A DNA stretch of 64,000 bases from Phaeobacter sp. A36a-5a. Its GTDB lineage: Bacteria; Pseudomonadota; Alphaproteobacteria; Rhodobacterales; Rhodobacteraceae. How positions within the stretch are numbered: the first letter of the stretch is position 1; each line of letters opens with the position of its first letter. Shown here piece by piece: positions 52,624-62,945 of this stretch. The notes under the pieces are model-generated. The model saw nothing but the letters and a program-made list of their open reading frames with translations. It did not search any database and was not told where the DNA came from. The stretch is from NCBI RefSeq assembly GCF_037911135.1, contig NZ_JBBLYU010000001.1, forward strand, positions 1,798,001-1,862,000. Reading direction: 5' to 3'. Made by a program: the position numbers and the translations under genes.

Positions 52624-53394
52624 TCAGGCTGCGGTCGCGATCAGCCGATAGATATGCCAGCTGGCATGGCCGAGCAATGGCAGCACCAGAAACAGCCCCA
52701 GAAACCCCGGCACCATGGCCAAGAATGTGGCTATGGCAATGCCTGCGGCCCAGACAAGCATCACCAGAAAATTGGCCTGCACATAGGAAAAACTGGTGAT
52801 CATCGCGGTGACAAAATCCACCTCACGATCCAGCAGCAACGGCAGGGAAATCACTGTGATCATGTAAAGCAGCAGCGCAAATACCGCCCCGACCAGGCTG
52901 CCGACCAGCAGCATGGTTATCCCGTTTGCCGTCAGGAAAACCTCGGGCGAGCTGGAGATATTGGTCATCGTCGAATGGCCCAGAAACAGCGCAAAGATCA
53001 TATGACCAAGGAAGAACCAGAACAGGAAGACAATGATGATGATGGCGCAGATCGACGGCAGCTGACGGCGGCTCTGTTGCAGCACAACGCTCAGGATCGC
53101 GCCAAAACCCAGCGCCCGCCCCTGTTCAAGCCGGTGCGAGACCTCATATAGGCCGACCGCGGCAAAAGGGCCGACCAACGGAAAGCCGATGGCCGCCAGA
53201 ACCAGCCAGAAGGTTGTGCCGGTCGCAACCGTAATCCAGGCCATGATCCAGCCCGCCAGTACATAGACCCCAGCAAAGAATAGCCCATAGCCCGGTTTGG
53301 CCCGAAAATCAGCCCATCCGCGCCGCAGCGCCTGCCCAAGGGTCGACAGGGTCATCGGCTGCAACTGCGGCACGCCAAAGGCTTTTTCGTCCAT
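52624..53394 (-). CDS. DUF2189 multi-span membrane protein
   Basis: 256 residues with about six helices. The N-terminal soluble part ([23 protein letters not shown]) and the first helices ([18 protein letters not shown], then [23 protein letters not shown]) match DUF2189. It ends in [16 protein letters not shown]. Function unknown. It converges on the XRE gene with 7 bp between and lies 12 bp after an amidase gene on the same strand. Confidence 0.87.
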   Translation of the reverse strand: MDEKAFGVPQLQPMTLSTLGQALRRGWADFRAKPGYGLFFAGVYVLAGWIMAWITVATGTTFWLVLAAIGFPLVGPFAAVGLYEVSHRLEQGRALGFGAILSVVLQQSRRQLPSICAIIIIVFLFWFFLGHMIFALFLGHSTMTNISSSPEVFLTANGITMLLVGSLVGAVFALLLYMITVISLPLLLDREVDFVTAMITSFSYVQANFLVMLVWAAGIAIATFLAMVPGFLGLFLVLPLLGHASWHIYRLIATAA

Positions 53395-53406
53395 ATGAGG
53401 ATCTCC

Positions 53407-54831
53407 TTACGGGGGCGTGTCCGAGCACGGCAGCTCGGGCGGGCGCCGCTCTGGCCAGCGGGTCGCAAGATGATACTGCTGCCCCAGCGCCAGCAGGTCA
53501 CGGTCGCGGCCATGGGCGGAAAAGATCTGCAGGCCCATCGGCAGCTGACCAGCTCCAAACCCCGCCGGAGCCGCCAGACAGGGCAGGCCCAGCAGGCTGA
53601 CCGGTGTCACCACCTCCATCCAGCGGTGGTAACTGTCCATCGCGGTGCCGTTGATCGCCTGCGGGTGCTCAAGCGTGATATCAAAGGGCCAGCATTGCGC
53701 GGTCGGCAACACCAGCGCGTCATACTGTGAAAACAGACGCGCCGCGACACGCTGCCAGTCCGACCGCAAATCAGATGCTGCCTGAACCTCCTGCCCGCTC
53801 AGCGCCATGCCCCGTTCCAACTCCCATTGGGCGCTGGCTTTCAGCTGTTGCCGCTGCCCGGATAACACCCTGAGACCAGAGGCCACGGAAAAGGAGCGCA
53901 GCGTGCTCCAGCTCTGCCAGATCCGCTCCGCTGCAAAAGGCGGTGCAATCGGCTCGACCTGATGCCCCAAGCCGCGCAGCACCTCCAGCGCGGCCTCGCA
54001 GGTTTCCAATATGCCTGCCTCCATCGGATAGGCACCGCCCCAATCCGCAAGCCAGCCAATGCGCATCGGTCGCGCGGCAGGCAGGGGGGCGACACCATCC
54101 GCCGCCGCAAACCCGGTCGAGAACGGCTGACGCGGATCGGGACCGGAGAGAACATCCAGCAGCAGCGCCAGATCCTCGGGGCTGCGGGCCATCGGCCCAT
54201 TGGTGGACAGCGGATGCAGGAACAGATCGCCGCGTGGCTCATTCGGAACCCGCCCCCAGCTGGGACGGAAACCGTAGACATTACACCAGCCGGCAGGGTT
54301 GCGCAGAGATCCCATCATGTCGGACCCGTCCGCCAGTGCCACCATCCCGGTCGCCAATGCCACCGCCGCGCCGCCGGAGGAACCGCCGCAGCTGCGGCTG
54401 CGGTCATAGGGGTTGGCCGTCGCCCCGTAGACCGGGTTATAGGTATGCGACCCAAGGCCGAATTCCGGGGTGTTGGTCTTGCCGATGATCACAGCCCCCG
54501 CCGCCCGCAACCGCGCCACCATCAGATCGTCCGTCTGCGGCACGAAATCTGCGAGCAATGGCGAACCCTGCGTCGAAGGAACACCAGCCACATTTGCCAG
54601 ATCCTTGACCGCCATCGGCAGCCCATTCAGCGGCCCCCGCGTCTCTGCCCGATCGGCAGCGGCCGCCTCGGCAAGCAGCACGTCTCGCGCCCGCAGGGCC
54701 ACAATTGCATTGACGCTCGGGTTGATCGCCTCGATGCGGTCCAGCGTCTCCTCCATCAGCGCCTCTGCGCGACGACGCCCGGTCGAAAGATCGCGCAGGA
54801 TCTCGCGGGCGCTGGTCTGGATCTGGGTCAT
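53407..54831 (-). CDS. Amidase-signature family hydrolase
   Basis: 474 residues. The Ser-cisSer-Lys triad is visible: Lys in GLPMAVKDLANVAG, cis-Ser and Ser in the CGGSSGGAAVALATGM to GSDMMGSLRNPAGWCN span. Amidase-signature enzymes hydrolyse diverse amides, and the substrate is unknown. It is not likely to be GatA, because no gatB or gatC is near and the C-terminal part differs. It starts at 54831; the upstream frame extension is in the intergenic region. The DUF2189 gene follows 12 bp later. Confidence 0.9.
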   Translation of the reverse strand: MTQIQTSAREILRDLSTGRRRAEALMEETLDRIEAINPSVNAIVALRARDVLLAEAAAADRAETRGPLNGLPMAVKDLANVAGVPSTQGSPLLADFVPQTDDLMVARLRAAGAVIIGKTNTPEFGLGSHTYNPVYGATANPYDRSRSCGGSSGGAAVALATGMVALADGSDMMGSLRNPAGWCNVYGFRPSWGRVPNEPRGDLFLHPLSTNGPMARSPEDLALLLDVLSGPDPRQPFSTGFAAADGVAPLPAARPMRIGWLADWGGAYPMEAGILETCEAALEVLRGLGHQVEPIAPPFAAERIWQSWSTLRSFSVASGLRVLSGQRQQLKASAQWELERGMALSGQEVQAASDLRSDWQRVAARLFSQYDALVLPTAQCWPFDITLEHPQAINGTAMDSYHRWMEVVTPVSLLGLPCLAAPAGFGAGQLPMGLQIFSAHGRDRDLLALGQQYHLATRWPERRPPELPCSDTPP

Positions 54832-54883
54832 CTCCGGGGGCTCCTGGCTGGCAGATGATGTCAGCCTAGCCGCAGCAAAACAC

Positions 54884-54914
54884 AAAGAAAACCCGCTTGC
54901 CGAGGCAAACGGGT
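54884..54914 (-). terminator. Intrinsic terminator after prfB
   Basis: On the minus strand, ACCCGTTTGCC, a 2-nt loop, then GGCAAGCGGGT forms an 11-bp stem (one G-U), followed by TTTTCTTTG. It lies 58 bp after the prfB stop and before the amidase start, so the two genes are separate units. Confidence 0.88.
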
Positions 54915-54972
54915 CTGCAAGTTCTCAACCGGGGGTGCTGCTATCGCAAAGCGGCAGGATGCCGCGTCGAGA

Positions 54973-56097
54973 TCACTCGCCCTGCGCTTCCGAGCGGCTC
55001 TTTCCGGCGACGTTCAACGCCAGCGTTGCCGCCATGAACCCGTCCAGATCGCCGTCCAGCACACCTTTGGTGTCGGAGGTCTCGTGCTGCGTGCGCAGAT
55101 CCTTCACCATCTGGTAGGGCTGCAACACGTAAGAACGGATCTGGTTACCCCAGCCGGCATCGCCCTTGGCCTCATGGGCGGCGTTGATATCGGCGTTCCG
55201 GCGGTCCAGCTCCAGCTGATAGAGCCGCGACTTCAGCGCTTTCATGGCGATGTCACGGTTCTGGTGCTGCGACTTCTCGGAGGAAGTGACCACGATGCCG
55301 GTGGGCACGTGGGTGATGCGGACCGCAGAATCGGTGGTGTTGACGTGCTGGCCACCGGCACCGGAGGAGCGATAGGTATCCACCCGAATATCCGACGGGT
55401 TCACCTCGATCTCGATATTGTCGTCCACCACAGGGTAGACCCAGACCGAGCTGAACGAGGTGTGGCGCTTGGCTGCGGAGTCATAGGGGGAAATCCGCAC
55501 CAGACGGTGCACGCCGCTTTCCGACTTCAACCAGCCATAGGCGTTGTGGCCCGAAATCTTGTAGGCGGCGGATTTGATCCCCGCCTCTTCGCCCGCGCTT
55601 TCGGACTGAAGTTCAACCTTGTAACCCTTTTTCTCTGCCCAGCGGACATACATCCGTGCCAGCATCGACGCCCAGTCGCAGCTTTCGGTGCCGCCTGCGC
55701 CTGCATTGATCTCAAGGAAGGTGTCATTGCTGTCGGCCTCGCCATCCAGCAGCGCCTCCAGCTCCTTTTCGGCGGCCTTTTCCTTCAGCGCCTTCAGCGC
55801 GGCCTCGGCATCGGCGATGACCTCATCGTCCTCTTCCATCTCGCCCAGCTCGATCAGCTCCATATTGTCGCTGAGATCCTGCTTGATGGATTTATAGGTG
55901 TCGATTGCATCAACCAGCATCTGCCGGTCGCGCATCAGGGCCTGCGCCGCCTCGGCGTCGTCCCACAGGTTGGGATCCTCAACGCGGGCGTTGAACTCTT
56001 CCAGGCGGAACTCTGCGGTTTCCCAATCCAGACGCTGCGCCAAAAGCTCCAGCGACTTTTCGATATCGGCCACGATGTTCTGAGTTTCGGCGCGCAT
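54973..56097 (-). CDS. prfB: Peptide chain release factor 2
   Basis: 374 residues in one continuous frame; the programmed frameshift seen in E. coli prfB is absent. RF2 reads UAA and UGA. The stop-codon tripeptide, SPF in E. coli, appears as SPY in [15 protein letters not shown], which I recall as common in alphaproteobacteria. The hydrolysis motif is SGAGGQHVN, whose Gln is the substrate of PrmC (24011-24868). It is flanked by terminators at both ends. Confidence 0.96.
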   Translation of the reverse strand: MRAETQNIVADIEKSLELLAQRLDWETAEFRLEEFNARVEDPNLWDDAEAAQALMRDRQMLVDAIDTYKSIKQDLSDNMELIELGEMEEDDEVIADAEAALKALKEKAAEKELEALLDGEADSNDTFLEINAGAGGTESCDWASMLARMYVRWAEKKGYKVELQSESAGEEAGIKSAAYKISGHNAYGWLKSESGVHRLVRISPYDSAAKRHTSFSSVWVYPVVDDNIEIEVNPSDIRVDTYRSSGAGGQHVNTTDSAVRITHVPTGIVVTSSEKSQHQNRDIAMKALKSRLYQLELDRRNADINAAHEAKGDAGWGNQIRSYVLQPYQMVKDLRTQHETSDTKGVLDGDLDGFMAATLALNVAGKSRSEAQGE

Positions 56098-56215
56098 GGC
56101 AATCCCTTGAAATCACGTATCAGGCCTGCGTGATAAACCACCCGCGCCCTGCGGGCAAGCCGACGCAGCAGGCAGCAGCGCGATTGGCGCACCACGCCAC
56201 CGCACAGCATAAAAC

Positions 56216-56245
56216 GGGCGGGGTCATGATTTCCACGCCCCGCCC
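56216..56245 (-). terminator. Intrinsic terminator after mrcA
   Basis: On the minus strand, GGGCGGGG, a 14-nt loop, then CCCCGCCC, followed by GTTTTA. It begins 31 bp after the mrcA stop and upstream of prfB, so prfB has its own promoter in 56098-56215. Confidence 0.75.
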
Positions 56246-56275
56246 AACAGATAGGTTCGCCCAAAACAGTCGGCG

Positions 56276-58777
56276 TCAGTAAAGCCCGCCGGAACTGATG
56301 GTGCCAAAACTCGCCTTCGGTCCCAGAACCGCCGTGCCACCATCCGATGTGGTCACCCGGCGCGCTGATTGCGCGGCTTCCTCAAACAGCGGCAGGTTCG
56401 ACCCCATCGCAAAACCACCGTCAAATGCCAGGCCAAAGATCGGCTCCTCACCATCGCGGAAATACTCCGCTACCACATTGGCCCCCGAAGCCGCATCGGC
56501 AAGGCGCGCACCAGTGTAGCGGTCGATCTTGATGAAATGGCCGCCCTCCGGCACCGCGAACTTACCACCGCCATATTTGGCCGTCGCTTTCTGCATGAAC
56601 TGCTGGAACACCGGACCACACATGGTGCCACCATAGGCGCCGCGGCCCATCGGACGCGGCTGGTCATAACCCATGTAACAGCCCGCCACGATATTGGAGG
56701 TAAAACCGACAAACCACACATCGCGCGAGTCATTGGTGGTGCCGGTTTTGCCTGCGGTCGGCACCGGCAGGTTGATCACGCTGGAGGCGGTTCCACGCTC
56801 CACAACGCCCCGCATCATCGAGGTGAGCTGATAGGCGGTGATCGGATCCATCACCTGCTCGCGGTTGTCCACGATCCGGGGCGCCTGCCCCGGTGCCAGC
56901 GCAGGCGAGGCGCAGTCCACGCAGTCACGGTCATCATGGCGATAGATGGTCTCGCCCCGGCGGTCCTGAATGCGGTCCACAAGTGTCGGCTGCACCCGTT
57001 CGCCGCCATTGGCAAACATCGCATAGGCCGCCACCATCTTGTAGAGTGTAGTTTCCTCGGCCCCCAGCGAGTTGGCAAGGAAAGCCCCCATATTGTCATA
57101 GACCCCAAAACGCTCCGCATAGCCTGCAACCACCTCCATGCCGACCTCCTGGGCCAGTCGGATGGTCATCAGGTTCCGGCTCATCTCGATTCCGGTCCGT
57201 AGCGGTGTCGGGCCGTAGAACTTGTTGGTGGAGTTCTTGGGGCGCCACAGCCCCTGCGGGGTGTTGATCTCGATCGGGGCGTCCACAACGATGGTCGCAG
57301 GGCTATAGCCGCTGTCCAAAGCTGCCGCATAGACAAAGGGTTTGAAGCTGGAGCCCGGCTGGCGCTGCGCCTGGGTCGCGCGGTTGAACACCGAATGCTG
57401 GTAGGAGAACCCGCCCTGCATGGCCAGAACCCGGCCCGTGTTCACATCCATCGCGACAAAGCCGCCCTGCACTTCCGGCACCTGACGCAGCGACCAATGT
57501 TGCAGTGCGCCGTCCTTTTCGACCGCGCGGACCAGCACCACATCCCCGGTGGCGAGATTGTCCTTGAAGCTGCCCTTCATCCATTTGATGTCAGAGCGCG
57601 GAACCGAGCCGATTTCGGCCACCTCCTCGACGCCTACGCTGATGCTCTGGTCACCGATCTCCAGCACAACCGCCGGATGCCATTTGCCGCCCAGTTCGAT
57701 ATCACGCGGCACGGCAGCAGCGCTGAGCGCCGCGCGCCAGCTGTCTTCGGATGCCAGCAGATCGGCGTCCAGCGTCACGCCAGTGCCCCGCCAGGTGCCA
57801 CGCGACCGGTCATAGTCCTGAAGACCCGCACGCAGCGCAACAGCGGCCTCGGCCTGCATCTCCTCGTCGATCGTCGCCCGCACGGTAAAGCCGCCGGTGA
57901 AGAATTCGCCCTCGCCAAAATCCTCCGAAAGCTGACGACGGATTTCATCGGTAAAATAATCGCGCGGCGGCAGCGCGGTGCGGAAGCTCTCAAAATCGCC
58001 ATTCTGCACCGAGCGCAGCGGCAGATCGACCTCGACCTTGTAGACCGCATCAGAGATATAGCCGTTTTCGCGCATCTCGCGCAGCACGTAGTTGCGGCGG
58101 GTCAGCAGGCGGTCCTTTTGGCGGACCGGGTGATAATCCGACGGCGCCTTTGGCATGGCGGCCAGCGTCGCGGCCTCATGCGGGGCCAGTTCGCTCAGTG
58201 TCTTGTTGAAATAGGTCTGGGCGGCTGCGGCCACGCCATAGGAGTTCTGCCCCAGAAAGATCTCGTTCATGTAAAGTTCGAGAATGTCTTCCTTGCTCAG
58301 GGTATCTTCCAGACGGGAAGCCAGGATCAGCTCCTTCACCTTCCGCTCCGCCTTGCGGTCCCCGGAGAGCAGGAAATTCTTCATCACCTGCTGGGTGATG
58401 GTGGAGGCGCCGCGCACGTTCGACCCGCGCGAGCGCACCGCCTCGACCGCCGCCGCGGCGATGCCGCGCATGTCATAGCCCTTGTGGCTGTAGAAATTCT
58501 TGTCCTCGGCCGAGATGAAAGCCTGTTTGACCAGATCGGGAATTTCCTCGGAGGGCGTGAACAGGCGGCGTTCCTGGGCAAATTCGTCAATCAGCTGCCC
58601 CTCGCCGGAGTAGATCCGGCTGATCGTCGGCGGCTGATACTGCGCCAGCGATTCATGGCTGGGCAGGTCCCGGCCATAAATCCAGAACACCGCACCAATG
58701 GTCAGCGCGATCATCGCGATGCCCAGCGTGATGGTGCTGAAGATGGAACCAAAGAACGATAGAATATATCTGACCAC
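56276..58777 (-). CDS. mrcA: Penicillin-binding protein 1A (bifunctional)
   Basis: 833 residues. There is one N-terminal helix (about 8-32), then a glycosyltransferase family 51 domain (about 55-230) with catalytic Glu in ISAEDKNFYSHKGYDMRG and MNEIFLGQNSYGVAAAAQTYF. The transpeptidase domain (about 440-740) has PGSSFKPF (SxxK), SRN and AGKTGTTND (KTG). It polymerises and cross-links peptidoglycan in the periplasm. It lies 187 bp after the amidase gene in the same direction. That amiC-mrcA-prfB order is usual in alphaproteobacteria. Confidence 0.96.
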   Translation of the reverse strand: MVRYILSFFGSIFSTITLGIAMIALTIGAVFWIYGRDLPSHESLAQYQPPTISRIYSGEGQLIDEFAQERRLFTPSEEIPDLVKQAFISAEDKNFYSHKGYDMRGIAAAAVEAVRSRGSNVRGASTITQQVMKNFLLSGDRKAERKVKELILASRLEDTLSKEDILELYMNEIFLGQNSYGVAAAAQTYFNKTLSELAPHEAATLAAMPKAPSDYHPVRQKDRLLTRRNYVLREMRENGYISDAVYKVEVDLPLRSVQNGDFESFRTALPPRDYFTDEIRRQLSEDFGEGEFFTGGFTVRATIDEEMQAEAAVALRAGLQDYDRSRGTWRGTGVTLDADLLASEDSWRAALSAAAVPRDIELGGKWHPAVVLEIGDQSISVGVEEVAEIGSVPRSDIKWMKGSFKDNLATGDVVLVRAVEKDGALQHWSLRQVPEVQGGFVAMDVNTGRVLAMQGGFSYQHSVFNRATQAQRQPGSSFKPFVYAAALDSGYSPATIVVDAPIEINTPQGLWRPKNSTNKFYGPTPLRTGIEMSRNLMTIRLAQEVGMEVVAGYAERFGVYDNMGAFLANSLGAEETTLYKMVAAYAMFANGGERVQPTLVDRIQDRRGETIYRHDDRDCVDCASPALAPGQAPRIVDNREQVMDPITAYQLTSMMRGVVERGTASSVINLPVPTAGKTGTTNDSRDVWFVGFTSNIVAGCYMGYDQPRPMGRGAYGGTMCGPVFQQFMQKATAKYGGGKFAVPEGGHFIKIDRYTGARLADAASGANVVAEYFRDGEEPIFGLAFDGGFAMGSNLPLFEEAAQSARRVTTSDGGTAVLGPKASFGTISSGGLY

Positions 58778-58964
58778 TGTAGAGCCTTTCTCGCGCAGTG
58801 CCGCCTATATAGGTGCAGCGGCGCGTGGGGTCAAAACGGGAAACGGCATATTGATGCCGCTGACCCGGAGAAAACAGGGGGAAAGCGACGCTGACCGTCC
58901 CCGGATATCAAACGCCCCTGCGCCAGATCCGTTCCGCCTGACCGGCGATCCCGGCGAGCGGCAG

Positions 58965-60245
58965 CTACTGACGCACCAGCGGGCGGGTCTCATCATCGGC
59001 AATGCGCCAGGACAAAAGCCCATTCAGGATTCCCCGCGCCGTGCGTTCGCGCCACTCCGGGTCCATCAGATTGGCCAGATCGCGCGGGCTGGACAGGAAT
59101 CCGATTTCCACGAGCGCCGAGGGGATGTCGGCCGATTTTAGCACAGAAAAGCCCGCCTCGCGCAGCGGTCGGCGGTTCATTGCCCCACCTTGGGTCTTGA
59201 GCCCCTTGACCAGCGCCCGGGCCAGCGCCTGACTGCGCGGATGTGTCTCCGCCCGCGCCAGATCCAGCAGCACATCGGTCACCCGGTCATCGACCTGACT
59301 CAGATCGGTCCCCGCGAGCAGATCACCGCGTTCATGACGTTCCACCAGCGTCGCCGAGGCCGCATCAGAGGCGTCTTTCGACAGCGTGTAGACCGTGGTG
59401 CCATGAGCGCGCCCTTCCGACAGGCTGTCGGCATGAAGCGACAGGAACAGATCCGCCTTGGCCTGATGCGCCAGCGCGATCCGCCGCTCAAGCGAGACGA
59501 AGTAATCGTCGTCGCGCGTCAGCTGCACATTGAACTGGCCCGACCGCACCAGCATCTCGCCCAGTTCGATGGCGAATTGCAGCATCAGATCCTTCTCCTG
59601 CACCAGACCGCCCTGAACAAAGGCCTCCGCCCCCGGATCAATGCCGCCATGACCCGGATCAATCACCACCAAGAGCGGCGCCAGCGAATCCTTATCCTCG
59701 GGTGCGATCATTGGCGTTGGTGCGGGCAGATCCCAGCGGGCATCGCGCGGCGCGCCGGTGGTTTTGGCAAATTGCTCCGCGCTCGTTTCGCGCAGGGCAA
59801 CGGTCAGCCCCGCAGCCGCTGTCACCGGATCAACCTCCATCGCCGCCGTCTCGACCTGCATTGGGCGCGTCAACTCCAGCACCAGCCGCGACCAGCCCGG
59901 CACATAGGTGCCAAACTGCGCCGTCCGTATGCCGTCCTCTGTCACCAGCGCCTCGGCGCCGAGGCCGCTCCAGTCGACCTCCTGAAAATCCAGCACCACG
60001 CGCGGCGGGCCATCCAGCGTGAACAGCCGATACGGCACCCCCTGGCTCAGCGCCAATGTCACATCCACCCCCGAGCGGCGATCGGCGGCGCGGCTGTCCT
60101 GCGGCAGGATCCGCGCCAGACCGCTGAAGCCCTGCCCGCTGATCTGACTGCTGGCAGCAGCTGTTTCCTCAGCGACAACCGGCGGCGTCATCGCGATCAC
60201 CAGGGCCGGCAGCAGCGCTGCGAGGGCTTTTATAGGTCTGCTCAT
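58965..60245 (-). CDS. amiC: N-acetylmuramoyl-L-alanine amidase (AmiC type)
   Basis: 426 residues. The signal peptide spans about 1-31 (cleavage near PVVAEE). An AMIN domain at about 45-150 recruits the enzyme to septal wall. The Amidase_3 catalytic domain at about 185-415 has zinc ligands His in VIDPGHGGIDPG, Glu in VQEKDLMLQ and His in LFLSLHADS, and the catalytic Glu in ALVEIGFLSS. It cleaves the amide between sugar and peptide during division. It starts at 60245, with GGAG upstream. Confidence 0.94.
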   Translation of the reverse strand: MSRPIKALAALLPALVIAMTPPVVAEETAAASSQISGQGFSGLARILPQDSRAADRRSGVDVTLALSQGVPYRLFTLDGPPRVVLDFQEVDWSGLGAEALVTEDGIRTAQFGTYVPGWSRLVLELTRPMQVETAAMEVDPVTAAAGLTVALRETSAEQFAKTTGAPRDARWDLPAPTPMIAPEDKDSLAPLLVVIDPGHGGIDPGAEAFVQGGLVQEKDLMLQFAIELGEMLVRSGQFNVQLTRDDDYFVSLERRIALAHQAKADLFLSLHADSLSEGRAHGTTVYTLSKDASDAASATLVERHERGDLLAGTDLSQVDDRVTDVLLDLARAETHPRSQALARALVKGLKTQGGAMNRRPLREAGFSVLKSADIPSALVEIGFLSSPRDLANLMDPEWRERTARGILNGLLSWRIADDETRPLVRQ

Positions 60246-60409
60246 GGCTGTTGCTCCGCCCGTTTTTTTGTATTGCCCTGCCATAAGGACACAGGATGGC
60301 CGCGCGGCTGGTGGCGGCACGGCTTTTGGCCAAAGACTAAGCCATCGCGAGGCCTGATTGCCAGCCTCATCCGCTTGCCCCGCACGGCCTGCCCTTTCGC
60401 GACGCGCTC

Positions 60410-61558
60410 TCAGACCCGACGCTGCTCCATAAAGCTCTTGAGCCGCGCCAGCCCCTCTTCGATATCCGCCGTCGACCGCGCATAGGAGAACCGCAGGGTG
60501 GTCGCGCCGCGCTTGGGATCGAAATCCAGCCCCGGCGTCACCGCCACCCCGGCCTGATCCAGGATTTCCTTGGCAAAGGCGCGGCTGTCATTGGTCAGCT
60601 CGGAAACATCCGCATAAACGTAGAACGCCCCGTCCGGTGGCGCGATCCGGTCAAACCCGGCCTTTGGCAACCCCTCCAGCATCAGCGCCCGGTTGCGCGC
60701 ATAGACCGCCAGATTCTCCTCCAGCTCCGCACCGCAGTCCATCGCCGCAAGCGCGGCAACCTGACTGGCATGAGGCGCGCAGATGAACATGTTCTGCGCG
60801 ATGCGCTCGACCACCCGTACGTGGTCTTCCGGCACCACCATCCAACCCACGCGCCAGCCAGTCATGGAGAAATACTTGGAAAAGGAATTGATCACATAGC
60901 ACTCATCAGTCACCTCAAGTGCGGTGACCGCTTTCGCGTCATATTCGATGCCGTGATAAATCTCATCCGAGATAAACGCCGCCCCCTGCCCCTGTGCCGC
61001 ATCAATCAGCGCCGCCATCGCATCCCGGTCCAGCATGGTGCCGGTCGGGTTGGCCGGTGAGGCCACCATCAGACCCGCCAGATCCAGCCCCGCCAGATCC
61101 TGCGGCACCGGTTGCAGGCGGTGATCAAGCGAGGTTTCGATATCAACAGGCGTCAGCCCCAGCGCATGCAGAATCTGACGGTAGGAGGGATAGCCCGGCG
61201 CACCGATGCCGACCCGGTCGCCACTGTCAAAAAGCGCAGTAAAGCTCAGCAGGAACGCCCCCGAAGAGCCCGGCGTGATCACCACCCGCTCCGGATTCAG
61301 ATCAACATTGTACCAGTCGCCATATAGCTGCGCGATCCGCTTGCGCAGCGCCGGCAGACCCAGCGCCACCGTATAGCCGAGGCTGTCGCGATCCAGCGCC
61401 TCCGCCAGCGCCCTGCGCGCGGCATCCGGCGCGCCGGTTGAGGGCTGGCCCACCTCCATATGAATGATATGGCGTCCAGCTTCCTCGGCCCGGCGTGCGG
61501 CGTCCATCACATCCATCACAATGAAGGGATCCACGTTGGACCGGCTTGAGTTTCGCAT
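60410..61558 (-). CDS. PLP-dependent class I/II aminotransferase
   Basis: 382 residues of fold type I. The PLP Lys is in INSFSKYFSMTGWRVG. Other landmarks are MVASPANPTGTML, SDEIYHGIEY and the carboxylate-binding Arg in TTLRFSYARS. The family covers aspartate, aromatic and related aminotransferases, and the donor and acceptor are not clear. I start at 61558, with GGGAG upstream. Its start is only 22 bp from that of the divergent M48 protease, so the promoters overlap. Confidence 0.92.
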   Translation of the reverse strand: MRNSSRSNVDPFIVMDVMDAARRAEEAGRHIIHMEVGQPSTGAPDAARRALAEALDRDSLGYTVALGLPALRKRIAQLYGDWYNVDLNPERVVITPGSSGAFLLSFTALFDSGDRVGIGAPGYPSYRQILHALGLTPVDIETSLDHRLQPVPQDLAGLDLAGLMVASPANPTGTMLDRDAMAALIDAAQGQGAAFISDEIYHGIEYDAKAVTALEVTDECYVINSFSKYFSMTGWRVGWMVVPEDHVRVVERIAQNMFICAPHASQVAALAAMDCGAELEENLAVYARNRALMLEGLPKAGFDRIAPPDGAFYVYADVSELTNDSRAFAKEILDQAGVAVTPGLDFDPKRGATTLRFSYARSTADIEEGLARLKSFMEQRRV

Positions 61559-61580
61559 GTTGATCTCCCATGGTGCGGCC

Positions 61581-62945
61581 ATGACCTTTGACCGCTTCTC
61601 CCGCCTCACGTCAATCCCGGCTCTGGCCCTTGCCGCGCTGTGTTTCGTCGCGGGGTCACTGGCCCCCGCGGCGCAGGCGGCCTCGATCTCGCTGCTGCGC
61701 GATCCTGATATCGAACGCGGACTGAACGAGCTGGCAGCCCCGGTGCTGCGCGCCGCCGGGCTGAATGCCAAACGGGTGCGGGTGCTGGTGGTCAATGACG
61801 GCTCCTTCAATGCTTTCGTCATCGATTCCCAAACGATTTTCATACATTACGGGCTGATCCTGAAGGTGGACCGCCCCGAGATGCTGCAGGCGGTGATTGC
61901 CCATGAGGCCGCGCATATCACCAATGGCCACCTGTCCCGGCGGATGCAGAACATGCGCTCTGCGCGCTCCGCGGCGGGGCTTGGCGCGGCTCTTGCGGTG
62001 CTGGCGGCTGCCGCTGGCGCCGGGGAAGCCGCCGCCGGAATCGCGCTTGGCACGCAATCCTCCGCGCTGCGCGGCTTTCTGGCTCATACCCGCGCCGAGG
62101 AAGCCTCCGCCGACCGCACCGCCGCAGGCATCCTGCGACGGGCCGGTGTCAGCCCGCGCGGACTGGTCGATGTGCATAAGATCTTTGCCGGGCAAGAGCT
62201 GCTGAGCCCGGTCAATCAGGATCCCTATATGCGCTCGCATCCGCTCAGCCGCGACCGGATCCGCGCCGCCGAGGCCTATCTTGCGAGCCACGGTGACAGC
62301 GCCAAACCCGATGCCAACGCGATCTATTGGTTTGCGCGGGTGCGCGGCAAGCTGTCAGCCTTTACCCGGTCACCCAAATGGACCCTGCGCCGGATCGGGG
62401 ATGAGCCTTACAAGGATGTGCGCCTGATGCGCGAAGCCATCGCCCATCACCGCCGCAACGATCTGAACAAGGCCCTGCGCGCCATCGACGGCGCCCTCGC
62501 GATCCGCCCCTCCGATCCCTATTTTCAGGAGCTGAAAGGCCAGATCCTGATGGAGAACCGCCGCTGGCAGCCGGCACTTGCCGCCTATGGCCGGGCCGTT
62601 CAGAAGGCGGGGCGTGATCCGCTGATCCTCGCCAGCCTCGGACGCGCGCAACTGGCGGCGGGCCAGCCGAAAGCGGCGCTGAAATCCCTTGAGGCCTCCC
62701 GCGCGCAGGATTTCCGCAACGCCAACATGCTGCGGGACATGGCGCAGGCCTACGCGAAACTTGGCCAGTCCGGCATGGCAGCACTGGCCACCGCCGAGCG
62801 CTATGCGCTACAGGGTCGGCTGAAGGATGCGGGTCTCCATGCCAAACGGGCCACCGCGCAGCTGCCCACCGGATCCCCTGCCTGGCGACGTGCACAAGAT
62901 GTGCTGATTGCCGCCGAACAACACGAAAAAAGGAAATCGAGATGA
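61581..62945 (+). CDS. BepA-like M48 metalloprotease with TPR domain
   Basis: 454 residues. The signal peptide spans about 1-34 (APAAQAASI). The M48 domain has VIAHEAAHITNGHLSRRM (HEAAH) and the third ligand in RAEEASADRTAAG. The C-terminal half (about 270-440) is a TPR superhelix (NKALRAIDGALAIRPSDPYF, WQPALAAYGRAVQKAGRDP). BepA in E. coli degrades or assists LptD folding and disulfide exchange. Here it overlaps a DsbA-like gene by 4 bp, which fits a periplasmic quality-control pair. Confidence 0.92.
   Translation: MTFDRFSRLTSIPALALAALCFVAGSLAPAAQAASISLLRDPDIERGLNELAAPVLRAAGLNAKRVRVLVVNDGSFNAFVIDSQTIFIHYGLILKVDRPEMLQAVIAHEAAHITNGHLSRRMQNMRSARSAAGLGAALAVLAAAAGAGEAAAGIALGTQSSALRGFLAHTRAEEASADRTAAGILRRAGVSPRGLVDVHKIFAGQELLSPVNQDPYMRSHPLSRDRIRAAEAYLASHGDSAKPDANAIYWFARVRGKLSAFTRSPKWTLRRIGDEPYKDVRLMREAIAHHRRNDLNKALRAIDGALAIRPSDPYFQELKGQILMENRRWQPALAAYGRAVQKAGRDPLILASLGRAQLAAGQPKAALKSLEASRAQDFRNANMLRDMAQAYAKLGQSGMAALATAERYALQGRLKDAGLHAKRATAQLPTGSPAWRRAQDVLIAAEQHEKRKSR

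Noticed and set aside
53407-54831. GatA subunit of the amidotransferase
   Set aside because: The amidase signature alone is not specific, no gatB or gatC is nearby, and the C-terminal region does not read like GatA.
54973-56097. Programmed frameshift in prfB
   Set aside because: The frame is continuous from the ATG at 56097 to the stop, with no in-frame UGA to bypass.
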